NCBI GenBank assembly: GCA_004380135.1 | Contig: QXCR01000002.1 | Coordinates: 186,001 to 250,000 of the forward strand | Reading direction: 5' to 3' | From: Stemphylium vesicarium | Lineage: Eukaryota > Ascomycota > Dothideomycetes > Pleosporales > Pleosporaceae | DNA: 64,000 bases | In this document: piece by piece, positions 46,161-58,034 of the stretch | Layout: each line of letters opens with the position of its first letter | Position numbering within the stretch: the first letter of the stretch is position 1 | The notes under the pieces: generated by a model | Databases searched by the model: none | The model's input: the letters and a program-made list of their open reading frames with translations, nothing else | Told to the model about the DNA's origin: nothing | Made by a program: the position numbers and the translations under genes

Positions 46161-49100
46161 TATCTGGACTGAGCGGTGGGTTTAGGTGGCGTGATCGTAT
46201 GTGGAAATGCTGAAACAACTACAGTTGTGGTCAGTCAACGCATCATGGCGAAACGACATCAACGTACGCTGATCGTATGCGCCCGGGTCGCACGGGAAAT
46301 GGTGAGTGGCTGAAAACGCACTTCAGTATTGCCTACAAGGAGCTTTTGAGGCACGTGATCTAAGAAAGCTAGGTGGAGAATCTGGGGAAAGCTGGGGATT
46401 GCATCCAAAAGGTGGTGTCGCACGTCTTTATATGTCACCGATCCACAACACTGCGGCCACTACGTCGACTCGTTTGATTAAGCTGCCCTCGCTTTGATAG
46501 CGACAACAGGATTCACCGAATAAGACACATGCATCAGTAGGTTACGCCGGACCATCAGTGCTGCGGGTTGCGGACCATGGACTCTAACCACGATCCCTTC
46601 TAGACCCTGCTAAACTGCTACATGAGCACACAAGATCCCCACAGTTCCACATCGACGGGTCTCTGTACGTCCAAACTTCCCATGGATAGATAGATCGTTT
46701 GTACAAGAGAGGATGTGCAATGCTGCAGATACGGCTATGCACAAGATTGGTCGTCTCCTTCAACACAGCTTGCATGATCTATCCTTGCCCAAGCATCAAT
46801 GCCCGTATGAGTTCGAAACGAAAGGGCTAAGAGCTCTGCCACCAACGACCCGGATGTCGATCCATTGCCCCGGCGCAGAAGCCTGTGGGGTCGACAACTC
46901 GGCTTGGCAATGCAGTGACCCTAGTTCAGCTGCTTCCACAGACCTGAAAAACAAAGCGATTTCCATCTGTAATCAGCTGCCCCAATTACAACATTCCCGA
47001 CAGCCATGCAAATGCATTCTCACGATGCAGGCTTGAGAAAGCAGATATACCAGCCATTCTTATGGACGGCGAAGATTGGTAATGCAGCACCACGCATACA
47101 TCCCTGTCTTTCGTAACAGCGACTTTGTGCCAACACACCAAATCTGCCTGCAAGGTAGTCTCTCCACACTGAACAGGTTATGGCACTGTCAACTGAACCT
47201 ATCCCGCGCACCAGGAAACAGACTTTGGTTCTGTGCTCCCACGAGCCACCGATGCTGATGCTCCCAGACCGCCCAACGTGGCTAGCAAGCTTGGAATCCA
47301 ATGGTTTCTCCGCGGGTCAACCTACCGCATTCACAGCGCCACAGAGCGCGGCAAATTCGAACTCGAGGTCCATGCAATTTTGTACCTTGTAATCTGGCTC
47401 TTCGGTGTAGGTTCAGAATTGTGGGCATACCTGAATCTCTCTCACCTACCTTTGCATTAGCTAGCTGTGACTCATTGCATGGATATTTAAGGCCTCACTA
47501 TGGCACAACGTCAGACTTCGAGAGTAAGGCCATACATTGGAGGAACTGCTGTGGGTCAATGCCACTGAAGGTATACATAGTCTAAACTGGGTACTTTGAG
47601 TGCGTCGCGGAGCCCGGTTCCTTATCCCCGCCTTGGATATTTGAGTACTGGCCACGCTCCACTGAGTTGTGCAAGCTATTTCTTGTCGAAAATCGTCCTA
47701 CAAGCGTAGTCATCGCATGGATTAGTTGATTGCCCAAACGCCGAGCGCTCATGTTCTCATACCTGAGATACCAACGCCGTTCTCCTAACCCCGCTGCTGC
47801 ACATACATTTCGAGTCTGATCTCTTCTTTCTTTTCTGAGCTGAAGATACGATTTTCAGCTGCTCAGCTGACACGGTCTACATCCCGCATACCTGTAATGT
47901 CCAAAGCAAAGTTCTTGACGTGCAGCAACAGCATTTTTCTCCATTAAGTTGGTACACGTTGCAGGCATTAGTCTACAACCCAGGTTTTTTCTGGTGACTG
48001 TTCTGAAAGAGTCTACTTGCATATAAGGAGCACACCGGCTGTAAACGGGGCATCGGTTGAAGAGCCGCCTGCACCAAAGTGATGTGGGTGTGTCCAGGTA
48101 TTGTTCATTCGTTTCACATTTCCTAGATCAGTAGAGTTTGCGGCATCCACTGCAGATCATTTCGGGCTATTTTAGGCTAACACAGGATTATGCAGTTAAG
48201 ATCTGTTACCTTGCACAGAACTGTGTGACACTTGCTGTCAAGAAAGCGGTTCGTTCTACCAGAAGCCAGCCACGCTTTCCGGGAAGCAGGAGGCCCGTGT
48301 GTAGGAAGCCCATGTCACTGGCGGGAGGCTCGGCCATGCAGAAGTGTAACGATAGGAGCCTATCGATCGCTTGATAAGACCAAGGTTGGACGCTCCGGCT
48401 CGCTCGATACGACGTGTTCCAAGTACCACCTCTCCCAGACTCAATATCTGTCATCAAAAAAGGTGGGTTAAGGCATGGTACGCGTGTAATACGACTTACT
48501 ATCCAAATTTGCAGGCTTTCAGTACCTTTCAAAGCAAATAGGAATAGTATCCTACTTGGTCTATGCATATGACGGGCACGATAGTCTTGACATGGCTGGA
48601 GGTAGGAGAGGAAGCTATTTTCAGGACCCTTCGGCAGCATAGCTGAAATGCGGAGTCAAGTTATTCAGTTGTGATCCATACATATCTTCAGTACCAATGG
48701 AGGTCGACCCGCCCTTTGCATGCGGTCAGACTTCGTGAAACGATCTCGATGTATCTCGGTGCACACGATCGATTTATCCCACAACACGCGATTGCAACGA
48801 CAGTACATCAGCAGCCTTATCTGAGTATTCTGACTCAACAGCGTCGAACTGTTGCGGATCCTTCCGGGCACACTTTCCGTGGCCGATAACAACTACTACG
48901 GGGGTTTAGCGTGCTACAACGCCTGCCTTGTTGTTGCATACATATGTAGGGGACCTTGAAAGCTCGGATGCATCACATAGTACCATTGCAGGCGTTGTGG
49001 TGTAATCCGAGAATTCTGGTAGGGGCGCACCATGTGCGAGGCGTGGGCCAGTTGCGTACACGGCTCCAGGTCGTTTCTTCGCGTTCGTGTGCCGCACGGA

Positions 49101-49785
49101 ACTTGGTACGCACTTAGACTGGCACTTGGGTCCGGAACGAGCCTTCTCGGTGCACAGTAACCATGAAAATGCCGGGGGTAGACGCGGTGTGGTCACTCAC
49201 TGCCTCGGCTCAAGAAGGAAGTAGGACATCTTGGATAAGGTAACAGCAAGAAACGTACCCAAAAGATTTCGGAAACCAAGGCTCAAAGGTTTCCTCTTCA
49301 AGAGAAGCAGGGTAATGAGCCCCACGCAGCATTCATGCACTCTATCATCATCGGCCCATGACACGAGCCCGCATCCTCTTCACCGACCCCCACAGTTCGT
49401 GCCCTTGATGTCCCTACCCGAACCCGCGCATACCTCTTGCCAGGAATGGCGACGGATCGGGCCACTTCACCGATGAGCTGGGAAATTGATACAGCAGTTC
49501 GAATCGAGACGCCGCGGAATCGGTTCGACAGCAGGAAACATGGGTAAGCTGCGGGTCAGCCAAGGGAGGGCAATGCAAAATAGACACCGGCTGGAACTGC
49601 AACGGGGTTTTACATCATCGCTGGGGTAGTTCGAGGTGCATACGACTTGCATGGTTCGCTATCATCATGCTTGCAAAGAGGGCCGCGGAAGCAGAGCAAA
49701 AGGTATGTGGCGCGCCGCGAGAATGAACAACACTTTTCCATTGAAACATCAACGCCACCGCTAATGCTACGATATTTTGACACAA
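46161..49785. other. Gene-poor stretch
   Basis: About 3.6 kb with no frame that combines an ATG, splice-linked extension and family-like sequence. Base composition is close to that of its neighbours, so it is not an AT-rich RIP-degraded repeat. No terminal inverted repeats, tRNA or tandem arrays were recognised. A 107-codon Cys-containing frame at 46713-47036 is considered chance. Confidence 0.45.
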
Positions 49786-52038
49786 TCAGGCCTTCCCTGA
49801 CTTCTTGGCTTTCCTCGCCTGCCTCTTCTTTGCGATGATTCTCGTTCTCTGCGCGAGCTTCTCATCTTTACCCTTGCCCGCAGCGGGTGCGGTTTCCGCA
49901 TCCGCGCCCGAACACTGTTTGCCTTTGCCGTTGGGCTTGCCCTTGTCCTTCTTGTCCACGGTACTCGAATCTCGTTTGCGCTTCTTGCCCTTGGTCGCAC
50001 CCGACTCGGCGTCGTCGCCATCAGCCTCGTCGTCTCCGGTCTTCGGCTTAAATGGCTCACGGTCCCTGTTCTCGCGGTCTGAGCGCCTGTTGACAACGTT
50101 TGCGTTCTCAATGGCAAACTCTACGATAAGGCGTTTACGCTTGTCCTCGAGTGCTTCTTGTGCCTTCTTCTTACTCTTTGGCGTGGGGTCCGTCTTGATC
50201 TTGTAATCCACGGCATGGCCGTTCAGCCATCGTAGCGCCATCAACGCGTTTCGGTGTGTGTAGTACTCAATGAAACCGTATCCTCGACTCCTACCAGCAC
50301 CGGTGTCTTCGGCAACCTTGCTGCCGGCCGGTGTCTCAAACACAACCTTGGCTTGCTTGACGATACCTTTGCCCTTCTTCTTACGCATCTTTTCCGCTAC
50401 AAGCATCTCCTGGCCGCCACGGATGACCTCTTCTTTGCTGAGCTTCTGTCGCTTGCCTTCTTTCACGTCAGCAGCGAAGCCAACGACGGCACTACGAGCG
50501 AGTTGCTTGAGGTCCTTTGAGGTGATACTGCGAGGGATGTTGCGGATGGAAAGACGTGTGAGGGATAGATGTAGCGAAGGGTTTTCTTGAATCTGCTTTT
50601 TACGCATGGTAGCACTCTCTTCGCGCATCTTGATCTCAGAGGGTGAGAGCTTTTGATACAAGGGAGAGTTGGAGCTGATGGTACCTTCAGAGAGAAGGTA
50701 GAGACGGCGCTTGTCTTTGTCGCGGCTGAAGCGCGATGCTGCACCTTCGGCTGTGAGACGAGTTGCCTCGTTCTTGTCGACGGCACGAGATATTTGTAGG
50801 ATGCGACCGTCGATGGTGTATTTGCCTGTTGGGTCAGCATCCTCGTCTTCCAGTACGGAATGTGTGACGGTGATGGTGGAGCCGTCCTTCTTGTTGAGAT
50901 CCTTCTTTTGTAGCTTGACGCGAGGAACGCCCTTCAGGCAGTTGATCATGTCCTCTTCGCTGAAGAATGAGACGAATCCAGTGCCCTTCGGTCGTTCGGT
51001 CTCGCGGTCTACAACGACGCGCGCAAACCGTATGCCTCCAAACTGCTGGAAGTGCTCCTTCAGCCGCTCATCGTCTACCGTGAATGGCACGTTGCGCACA
51101 AAGAGTGTATACTCCTCACGCTTCGGCCGGTTACCCTGCTGCTCTAGCTCAACACCGCCTTCTTCGTCATCCTCCGAGATGTCTTCGTAGTCGATGTTGC
51201 TGTCGTCCGGATCGTCGTCGTCGTCGTCGTCGCCGTCATCGTCATCGTCGGAGCTAACCACAGAGCTCTCAGCATCCTCCATGTCTTCATCCTCGTTTTC
51301 TTTGACATCGTCTCCCTGCTCAGCCTTTTGCAGATTCTGCCAAGTGTCTCGATCCACAGCCCAATCGACAGCAATCGGCCTGTCGCCGACCTCCTTGCCG
51401 TTCAGCTCTTGAATCGCCTTCTCGGCGTTCTTCTTTCCTCGGAGCGAAACGAAACCGAATCCTCGAAGTTCACCGTTGGGCTTCTTGGGCAGATTGACAA
51501 AGTTGACTTTTCCGTAGCTTCGGAACAGTTTCTGCAGATCGTCGGGCGTCTTGATGGTCCACGGCAGATTTCGGATGATCAGCTTCGGTGTCTGCGCCTC
51601 CTTGATCTGCTGCTCGCGCTCTGCCTTGGCCCTGTCGCCAGCCCTCGGGCGCTTCTCCTCGCCCTCACGCTGCCTGGCCTCGGCAAAGTCGACCTTGATC
51701 TTCTTGCCCTTGATCTCTGTGTTGTTCAATTCCTCCTTTGCTCTTTGCGCATCCTCGACGTCGGCGAAGGTGACGAAACCATAGCTTTTCGATTCCCTTG
51801 TATCTTTATCCAGGACAACGAGAGCGTTCTTGATTGGGTACGACTCAGAAAAGTATTCGGTAAGGTCTTCGCTCGTAACGTTGGGTGCAAGTCCACGAAC
51901 GAAGAGTTGCCTGCGCGCGACTTCCTTCGCTGTCGCTGCAGAAGCATTGGCCTTGGAGGGTTGTTCGACGTCGGCTGTCGCGGTGACGGCTTCTGCACCA
52001 TCCATTGAGAGGCGCTGGCGTTTTCTTCGGGGAGCCAT
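49786..52038 (-). CDS. NOP4: Nucleolar RNA-binding ribosome biogenesis protein NOP4 (RBM28-like)
   Basis: A single-exon frame of 750 residues from the ATG at 52038, which follows a purine-poor leader and gives MAPRRKRQRLSM. Four RRMs are visible: near 43-120 (RQLFVRGLAP, SYGFVTF), 150-225 (KLIIRNLPW, GFGFVSL), 315-400 (YTLFVRNVPF, GTGFVSF) and 540-690 (LTRLSIRNIP, GYGFIEY) with a long insert. An Asp-rich stretch lies at about 270-300, encoded by a GTC/ATC repeat on the plus strand. The C-terminus is Lys-rich (AKKRQARKAKKSGKA), a nuclear/nucleolar signal. Known role: an RNP needed for 27S pre-rRNA processing and 60S subunit formation. Confidence 0.93.
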   Translation of the reverse strand: MAPRRKRQRLSMDGAEAVTATADVEQPSKANASAATAKEVARRQLFVRGLAPNVTSEDLTEYFSESYPIKNALVVLDKDTRESKSYGFVTFADVEDAQRAKEELNNTEIKGKKIKVDFAEARQREGEEKRPRAGDRAKAEREQQIKEAQTPKLIIRNLPWTIKTPDDLQKLFRSYGKVNFVNLPKKPNGELRGFGFVSLRGKKNAEKAIQELNGKEVGDRPIAVDWAVDRDTWQNLQKAEQGDDVKENEDEDMEDAESSVVSSDDDDDGDDDDDDDPDDSNIDYEDISEDDEEGGVELEQQGNRPKREEYTLFVRNVPFTVDDERLKEHFQQFGGIRFARVVVDRETERPKGTGFVSFFSEEDMINCLKGVPRVKLQKKDLNKKDGSTITVTHSVLEDEDADPTGKYTIDGRILQISRAVDKNEATRLTAEGAASRFSRDKDKRRLYLLSEGTISSNSPLYQKLSPSEIKMREESATMRKKQIQENPSLHLSLTRLSIRNIPRSITSKDLKQLARSAVVGFAADVKEGKRQKLSKEEVIRGGQEMLVAEKMRKKKGKGIVKQAKVVFETPAGSKVAEDTGAGRSRGYGFIEYYTHRNALMALRWLNGHAVDYKIKTDPTPKSKKKAQEALEDKRKRLIVEFAIENANVVNRRSDRENRDREPFKPKTGDDEADGDDAESGATKGKKRKRDSSTVDKKDKGKPNGKGKQCSGADAETAPAAGKGKDEKLAQRTRIIAKKRQARKAKKSGKA

Positions 52039-53162
52039 TGTAAAATTGTTTGGATTCGAGGCGTTTTTCGTCGTGATGCTCTTCTTCGCATGCCTACGAA
52101 AAAAAGTTCCAGTCGCAACGCACAGACCCCCAGTCCTGAAGTCTTGGCAAACGTAATGTGGAGCTAGACCCTTTCCGCCGACGGCGGCCTCGCTGGCACT
52201 TGGGCGACGCCTACATCTTTCTGGCAATCGTGCCTGAGACACTCTCTTCCTTTGCTCCACTCCGTCTCACTCTGGTATCACTCACCGATCAGCCTCGTAT
52301 CGCGATGACGAGCATGCTGTACCCTCCACCTGGGCACACTTGGGACAATCTTGCATATCCCCACTCAATCTGGAAAGCCGGATGAGACCTAATTCCCCGC
52401 CTCGCCATCTATTGCAGCCTAAGGCCAGGAATTATGTGGCAGCTTGCATGATTTCCATCTTACGTATCATGCGCTTTGAAAAGCCCATGTCAGTTGCTGG
52501 GAACGGCACCCGCATTCCGGTGGTATAACAGTACATATACATGCTGAGCTCTCTTTGAGAACAGTCAGTCGTAGCAGCAGGACACCACCAAGCAACAACG
52601 CTATGTCTACTAGCAGTAAGTGTGTCTTTCTGCAGGTCATCTGACTGCGCTTTTCATTGGGAAAATCACATGCCGTCTCATTGGGCTCAGGCCGTATCCT
52701 TTGCGTTCCGCCGCCTCACTTTGGAATACTCCAAAGAATAACATTTCGGTCGTAATGTACAAGGCGCAACTGCGGTGGTAAATTTTTCCGATTAGATGCC
52801 TCCGCGGCTCTCTCTGGTAGGGATAGCCGGCTTTGTTCTACACTTGTGGGCAGCAGAAAAGTTGTTGAGTAGAACGATCTGCCTCTTGCACCGATACCCG
52901 TTAGCGCCTGGTACTCAATGTCTGCACGAATGCCATGGGTGTAGCTCCTTCGACACTTCTGACGCCGAAGCGACACCGGCGGCGCAATCAGAGGGCTTAT
53001 CAGGCTTCGCTTAGCTACTGCCAAACGCATCCTAGCCTTCCCCCGGCGCGGAGTTGGATGCCGCCCTCGAAAGCCCATGATACACATACAGGAGGGGTAA
53101 CCTCCAAAAGGTGACCTTCCCGCAGTTCGCAATCTGAAAAGTGAAAATTTCAGCAACCAGCA
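52039..53162. other. Divergent intergenic region
   Basis: About 1.1 kb between NOP4 (-) and the MFS gene (+). At 52603 an ATG-TCT-ACT-AGC followed by a GTAAGT donor sits about 80 nt after TATA-like sequence, but no convincing second exon was found. Nothing else is recognised. Confidence 0.45.
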
Positions 53163-54998
53163 ATGTCGCGAAGAAGCTCTGGAGCTGGTGAAGCCGATGC
53201 ACTTCTGAACGCCAGCGAGACCGTCGCATCTTCCTCTCGCACTTACTCTACACTTGATAACACAGATCCCGACGAAACAGCACGTAGAAGAGACCTACCC
53301 GAAGCGGACAAAGAAAAACCAAACGAAAGCGACCAAATTGTCGACCCAGAACAACCGTGTTCTCTGGCGGAAGAGTCGGAAGAGAATGATATCTCGCTTT
53401 ACGAGAAGAAATGCGGACTCATCAATCGGGAGATTGATCTCATGGGAATGGGTCGCTATCAGTGGTCAATCTGGGCTCTTTGTGGATTCGGTTACATGAT
53501 CGATCTGATGTGGGCACAAGCATTTGGTCTTGTCTTGTCTCCAATACAACAGGAACTTGGATTTGGAGCTGACCAGACGGGGAAGCTATCTACAGCCTTT
53601 TCAATCGGACTCACATCTGGCGCATTTGTTTGGGGTGTTCTAGTGGATGTGATTGGACGGAAGTTTTCCTTCAACTTAACGGTCTTCATTGCCTGTGTAT
53701 TTGGAACCTGCATCGGCGCACCCAGCACTTACAATGCCATCCTGGTTCTCACGGCTTTTACCGGATTCGGTGTCGGAGGCAATATTCCCATCGATACGAC
53801 CATTACTCTGGAGGCCACCCCGCAGAACAAGCGTTATCTTCTTCCACTGTTGTCGATATTCCAGCCACTCGGTGTGGTGATATGTTCAGTCCTGGCTTAC
53901 GGCTTCATTCCGAACTGGTCTTGTAGTCCAAACTTCTCCGAGGGAGATCGCGCATTGCCTGCTTGTGGGGCAGTCACTCTGGGGGAGGTCTGCTGCTCAA
54001 GAGAAGACAATATGGGCTGGCGATATCTGCTGTTCACGTTGGGCGGGATCACGATACTTGTGTTTGTTCTGCGCTCAGTCATTTTCAAGTTCCAAGAGTC
54101 GCCCAAATTCCTCATATATCGCGGAAAGGATGCGGAGGCTATTGAAGTTCTGCATACCATTGCTCAATTCAACAACACTTCATGTGCCTTGACATTGGAA
54201 GATCTTGAGGCGTTGGAGCGCGAATTTGATTCGGACCGCGGCACTGCACCTATGCTCGGGGGTGGTGTCAAGCAGCTCAAATCGACCTGGACTGAGAAGC
54301 TGAAATTGGAGGGTGATCGCTTCAAAATCCTCTTCTCGAGCGTCCAGATGACGCGATTGACCATGTTAGTCTGGTTGACATATATCTGCGATTACTGGGG
54401 CTTCACAGTCGCCGGTGAGTGACTTCCATATATCGGCGTACCTGGGACTTTTAGTATTGACTTTAATTTAGGGTCTTACCTTCCACAAATCTTGGCGGTA
54501 AAGAACGGTGCCCTCGACCTTTCACTACGCTATACATACCGATCCTACATTTTCATCTATTTTCCAGGGATCCTTGGAGTAATACTAGGGACTCTATCCT
54601 ACCGCGCATCACGAGTGGGCCGCAAGTGGACTATGGTTGTCTCCTCTGCCCTCATGGGTATTTCCATCTTCCTCTTCAGCAGCGTCAACTCGGCGGCGTC
54701 CAACATAGGCTTCAACGTCATGGAGTACTTTTTCCAGTCCATGTTCAATTCTGTATTGTACGGATGGACACCGGAAGCCTTCCCAGCGCCAATCCGAGGT
54801 ACTGCATGCGGTATCGCAAGTTTCTGGGGAAGGCTTTTTGGTATCGTCAGTCCACTCATCGCGCAACATCTGTATGCTGGTGGAGGAGCCGGAAGGGATA
54901 TCAACAGCGTCTTGTATCTGGCGGGAGGTGTTACATTGGGTTGCGTGATCACCACCGCGCTACTTCCCAGTAAACTTGTGGGTAGACAAAGCTTGTAG
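53163..54998 (+). CDS. Major facilitator superfamily transporter (SV2/sugar-transporter-like)
   Basis: Two exons (53163-54414 and 54472-54998) join in frame to give 592 residues. After a hydrophilic N-tail of about 100 residues come LINREIDLMGMGRYQW and 11-12 membrane segments. The loop VDVIGRKFSFN is the MFS motif A (G-x-x-x-D-x-x-G-R-K-like), with a second copy at RASRVGRKW in the C-terminal half. GFGVGGNIPIDTTITLE is characteristic of the fungal transporters grouped with synaptic vesicle SV2 and organic-ion carriers. A central loop after segment 6 holds 100 hydrophilic residues. Substrate unknown. Confidence 0.9.
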
Positions 54999-55230
54999 AG
55001 AAGACTTGTGAAGTAGAAATGGAAGAGCTGAATAGTTGTTGCGGTGGTGGTGGACGGATGTATTGGACCAGACAGATACTAGATACCCGCTAGACCATGT
55101 AGCAGACATTGCTAGAAAGGGAACACAGTGTAGAATTGATTGAAAAAAAAAGTAAGATTCTGCAAGCAGCCCAGCATATATCAGCTCGATACTCCTGACG
55201 CCGCCCAATGCATACTTCGACTATTGGTCA

Positions 55231-55668
55231 TTACAACTTCGTCTTTCCCGCTGCCTCAGCCCTTCTTTGCTCCATTATGTATCCGCTCGCCACTGGATTC
55301 CAACCTTGGCTTGCAACCTGTGGTATAGGGAAAGGCGGCTTCTTTAGGTTTTGCGTGAAGAAGACTGGATGCCGTATCGCGCTGTCGTACATGGGCGTGA
55401 AGAAGGTGGCCGGCGTTTGCGGAGGACCAAAGGGCGGCATGGCCTCAATCTGCGAACGCGGCTTCGTAGAGTTTAGAGGAGGATTTGTTGGTTTTGCGGT
55501 CGTCTGCTGTAATACATGCGAAGGTGGGTGGGCGGCGCGTCGCTGTTGTTGCGCGTATGCTGGATGTGGGGACTGCTGTGGGGGCTACGGCCATGTCAGT
55601 TGAGATACTACGAAGCAGGCTAAGGGGCGACTTGCCTTTGGCCTAGATGGCTGCAGACTAGGAAGCAT
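55231..55668 (-). CDS. Small Pro/Gln-rich hypothetical protein with probable GC-AG intron
   Basis: Minus-strand sequence 55231-55584 is open for 117 codons before its stop and lies directly after a CCGTAG acceptor. Upstream, ATG at 55668 opens an 11-codon exon ending CCAAAG followed by GCAAGT, the consensus of GC-AG introns, and joins in phase (55636-55668 with 55584-55231). The 128-residue product starts MLPSLQPSRPK, is rich in Pro and Gln, then has PPFGPPQTPATFFTPMYD and GWNPVASGYIMEQRRAEA. No family was recognised. It may instead extend further upstream through other exons. Support is the long open frame, the phase match and the splice consensus. Confidence 0.45.
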
Positions 55669-55882
55669 CGTATTTTGCTCGTAGTGCCTTGCAAGCTTCA
55701 GCTCTTGCCTCGACTGTGAAGCGGGACCGCAGCTATCGCGAACCTCGGCAGAAGATGTCGCGACGTCATCCCTACTTCAGTCGCGGCATCGGACGCGTTT
55801 CCGCTACGGCACCCCGAACATCGCTCAGCGCAAAAACCCATGCATGTCAACATGAAATTACCATCACCATCGTTCTGCCGAA

Positions 55883-57908
55883 ATGCGAAGGACGCCGGCG
55901 CTGTTCTTCACAGCTATACGATGCGCGAGACTACACGCTGCACATAGGTTGTATTCTGAGCCGCCCATTGTCAAAATTAGCAATGGCACTTTTTATCAGC
56001 AACATCCATCTTCGAAGACGGGCCAAAATCCATCCGCAAACCCACCTCTGTTCCCTGATTTGTCGCTGTCACTACCTTCGTTCTCCGCGCCGAATCAGCA
56101 TTGGGCCATCTTGAGTCCTTCGTCAGATGTTCGCACAGCGTTTCTGCAGATACTGAGAGGCCAATTACTGTGTTTCCCGCCTACAGCGAGATCCTTCCCC
56201 TACCTTCTTACTCCAGCCATCACCGAGGAAAAGCCACACCTTCGGTTCCCAGAGCGCGCCATTGAGTATGTTGGCTTTGATGTCGAACGCAAGGCTTTTG
56301 GCGGCGCGTATCTCTCTGCCCGGTATGAGTCACTCAAGGAAGATACCGACTTTACTGTTCAGCGCTATCTGACTGGCATTGTCACGATGAATCCTGGAGA
56401 AGAAGAGCTCAAAGCGAAGAGTGTCGGGGAAGAAGACCTGAAGAGGGTCATGCGGGACTTGGAGCTCGAGAGATTTATCGACAAGCCAGTCAGCATGCTT
56501 AGTAACGGGCAGTCCAGAAGAGCGAGGATTGCGAAAGCGTTACTTAGTGGACCGGAGATGTTGTGCTTGGATGCACCTTTCAGTGAGCCAATCTGCAGCG
56601 TTTGGATTCGGAAAAGACCGACTAACAGTCTCATTAGTTGGCTTGGATCCGATTGTCACAAAGCATATTTCCAATGTCTTACATCGTCTGGCCGAAGCCA
56701 ATGCACCCCGGATTGTACTGAGTCTGAGACCTCAAGACGATATCCCAGAGTGGGTTACGCATCTTGTGTATGCAGGCGAGGATGGAAAAGTTGACCGGCT
56801 AGGACCAAAGGAGGAGGTCTTGGGCTATCTGAAAGACAAACACGAACACGTCCAGAATGGCGATACCAAAGAAACCCGGGAAGTAGGACGACTTCTAGCT
56901 GCACGAGACAATTCCAAAAGCGCGGCAGAGGCTACTTCGGTACTCAGCCGGGACGGGTACTCAAGGGCTGATGGATCCAAGAGAAAAGTTGGTAAACCCA
57001 TCGTCGAGATGCAGGGCGTCCGAATTTCTTACGGTCAAAACTCCGTACTGGGAGATTGGCAACAGGACGTCAATGGCTTACCTCAATCCGGTCTCTACTG
57101 GAACGTTCATCGCGGCCAGCGATGGGGTATCTTCGGTGCCAATGGTTCTGGCAAGACAACCCTACTCAGCCTCGTGACCTCAGACCACCCACAAACCTAC
57201 TCCGCTCCCGTTAAACTCTTCCAGCGCTCAAGGCTCCCAGAACCAGGCGTTCCAGGCATCACCATCTTCGAAGTCCAGTCGCGCATGGGTCACGCGAGTC
57301 CAGAAGTCCATGCTCTCTTCCCCAAGCGTTTAAGCGTTCGGACAACATTAGAAAGCGCCTGGAGCGATACACCGATCACAAAACCAAAACTTGATAAGAA
57401 AGCGAAGAAGAAAGTGAAGGCATGTCTGAAATGGTTCGAGGCAGAGCTCCGGCCTGGCTTCAAGGCTGGCCAAGAAAAAAGTAGCACAACGAAGTGGGCA
57501 CGAGACACGTTATTCGGCGAGGTATCCTTCTCCGCTCAACGCGTCCTTCTCTTCCTTCGTGCAACGATTAAGAACCCAGAGATCGTCATCCTAGACGAAG
57601 CGTTTAGCGGCATGGATGACCTCGTTCGCGATAAGTGCCTACTCTTCCTTAGTCGAGGGCAAAGTATGGAATTACAGTATACAGATGCTGGTCCGAAGCC
57701 TGTCAAGACGAACAAATTCTGTGTAGTAGAGGGTTTGCAGAAATATCAAGCACTGCTCTGTGTTAGCCATAGCAAACAGGAAGTGCCTGGATGTATCAGG
57801 GAGTGGGTATGCCTTCCTGAGCCTGGTACTGGACCACCAAGGTTTGGGCAGTTCGACGGCCCAGTTGAGTTGGATGGAAGACGATGGAGAGAAATCTGGG
57901 ATCTATGA
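55883..57908 (+). CDS. Two-NBD ABC ATPase with mitochondrial-type presequence (YDR061W-like)
   Basis: Two exons (55883-56582 and 56638-57908) join in frame to give 656 residues with two ABC nucleotide-binding domains and no membrane segment. The N-terminus MRRTPALFFTAIRCARLHAA is Arg-rich, amphipathic and presequence-like. NBD1 lacks a Walker A (AILSPSSDVRTAFLQIL in its place) but keeps a signature-like SMLSNGQSRRARIAKAL and a Walker B MLCLDAPF. NBD2 has a full Walker A (GANGSGKTT near residue 405) and Walker B (IVILDEAF), but the signature before it is weak (EVSFSAQRVLLF). The layout resembles yeast YDR061W and bacterial ModF-like ATPases. Function unknown; mitochondrial location is inferred from the presequence only. 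Confidence 0.87.
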
Positions 57909-58034
57909 TGAACTTGGATATTTCCCATTAGGTAGCTTTGTGTCCAAATCAAACAGAAGCGTAAGAATTCATAGTGAGCTACGGTGAGGTTGATATGTCA
58001 TTGTTTTCATAGTGAGCTACAGTATGTTAGTCTA

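Noticed and set aside
46713..47036. 107-codon frame with eight Cys residues
   Set aside because: No signal peptide, no regular Cys spacing and no splice or promoter support; probably chance.
52603..52860. Possible tiny gene starting MSTS with a GTAAGT donor
   Set aside because: The only in-phase second exon found gives about 29 residues with no resemblance to anything; the start context alone is not enough.
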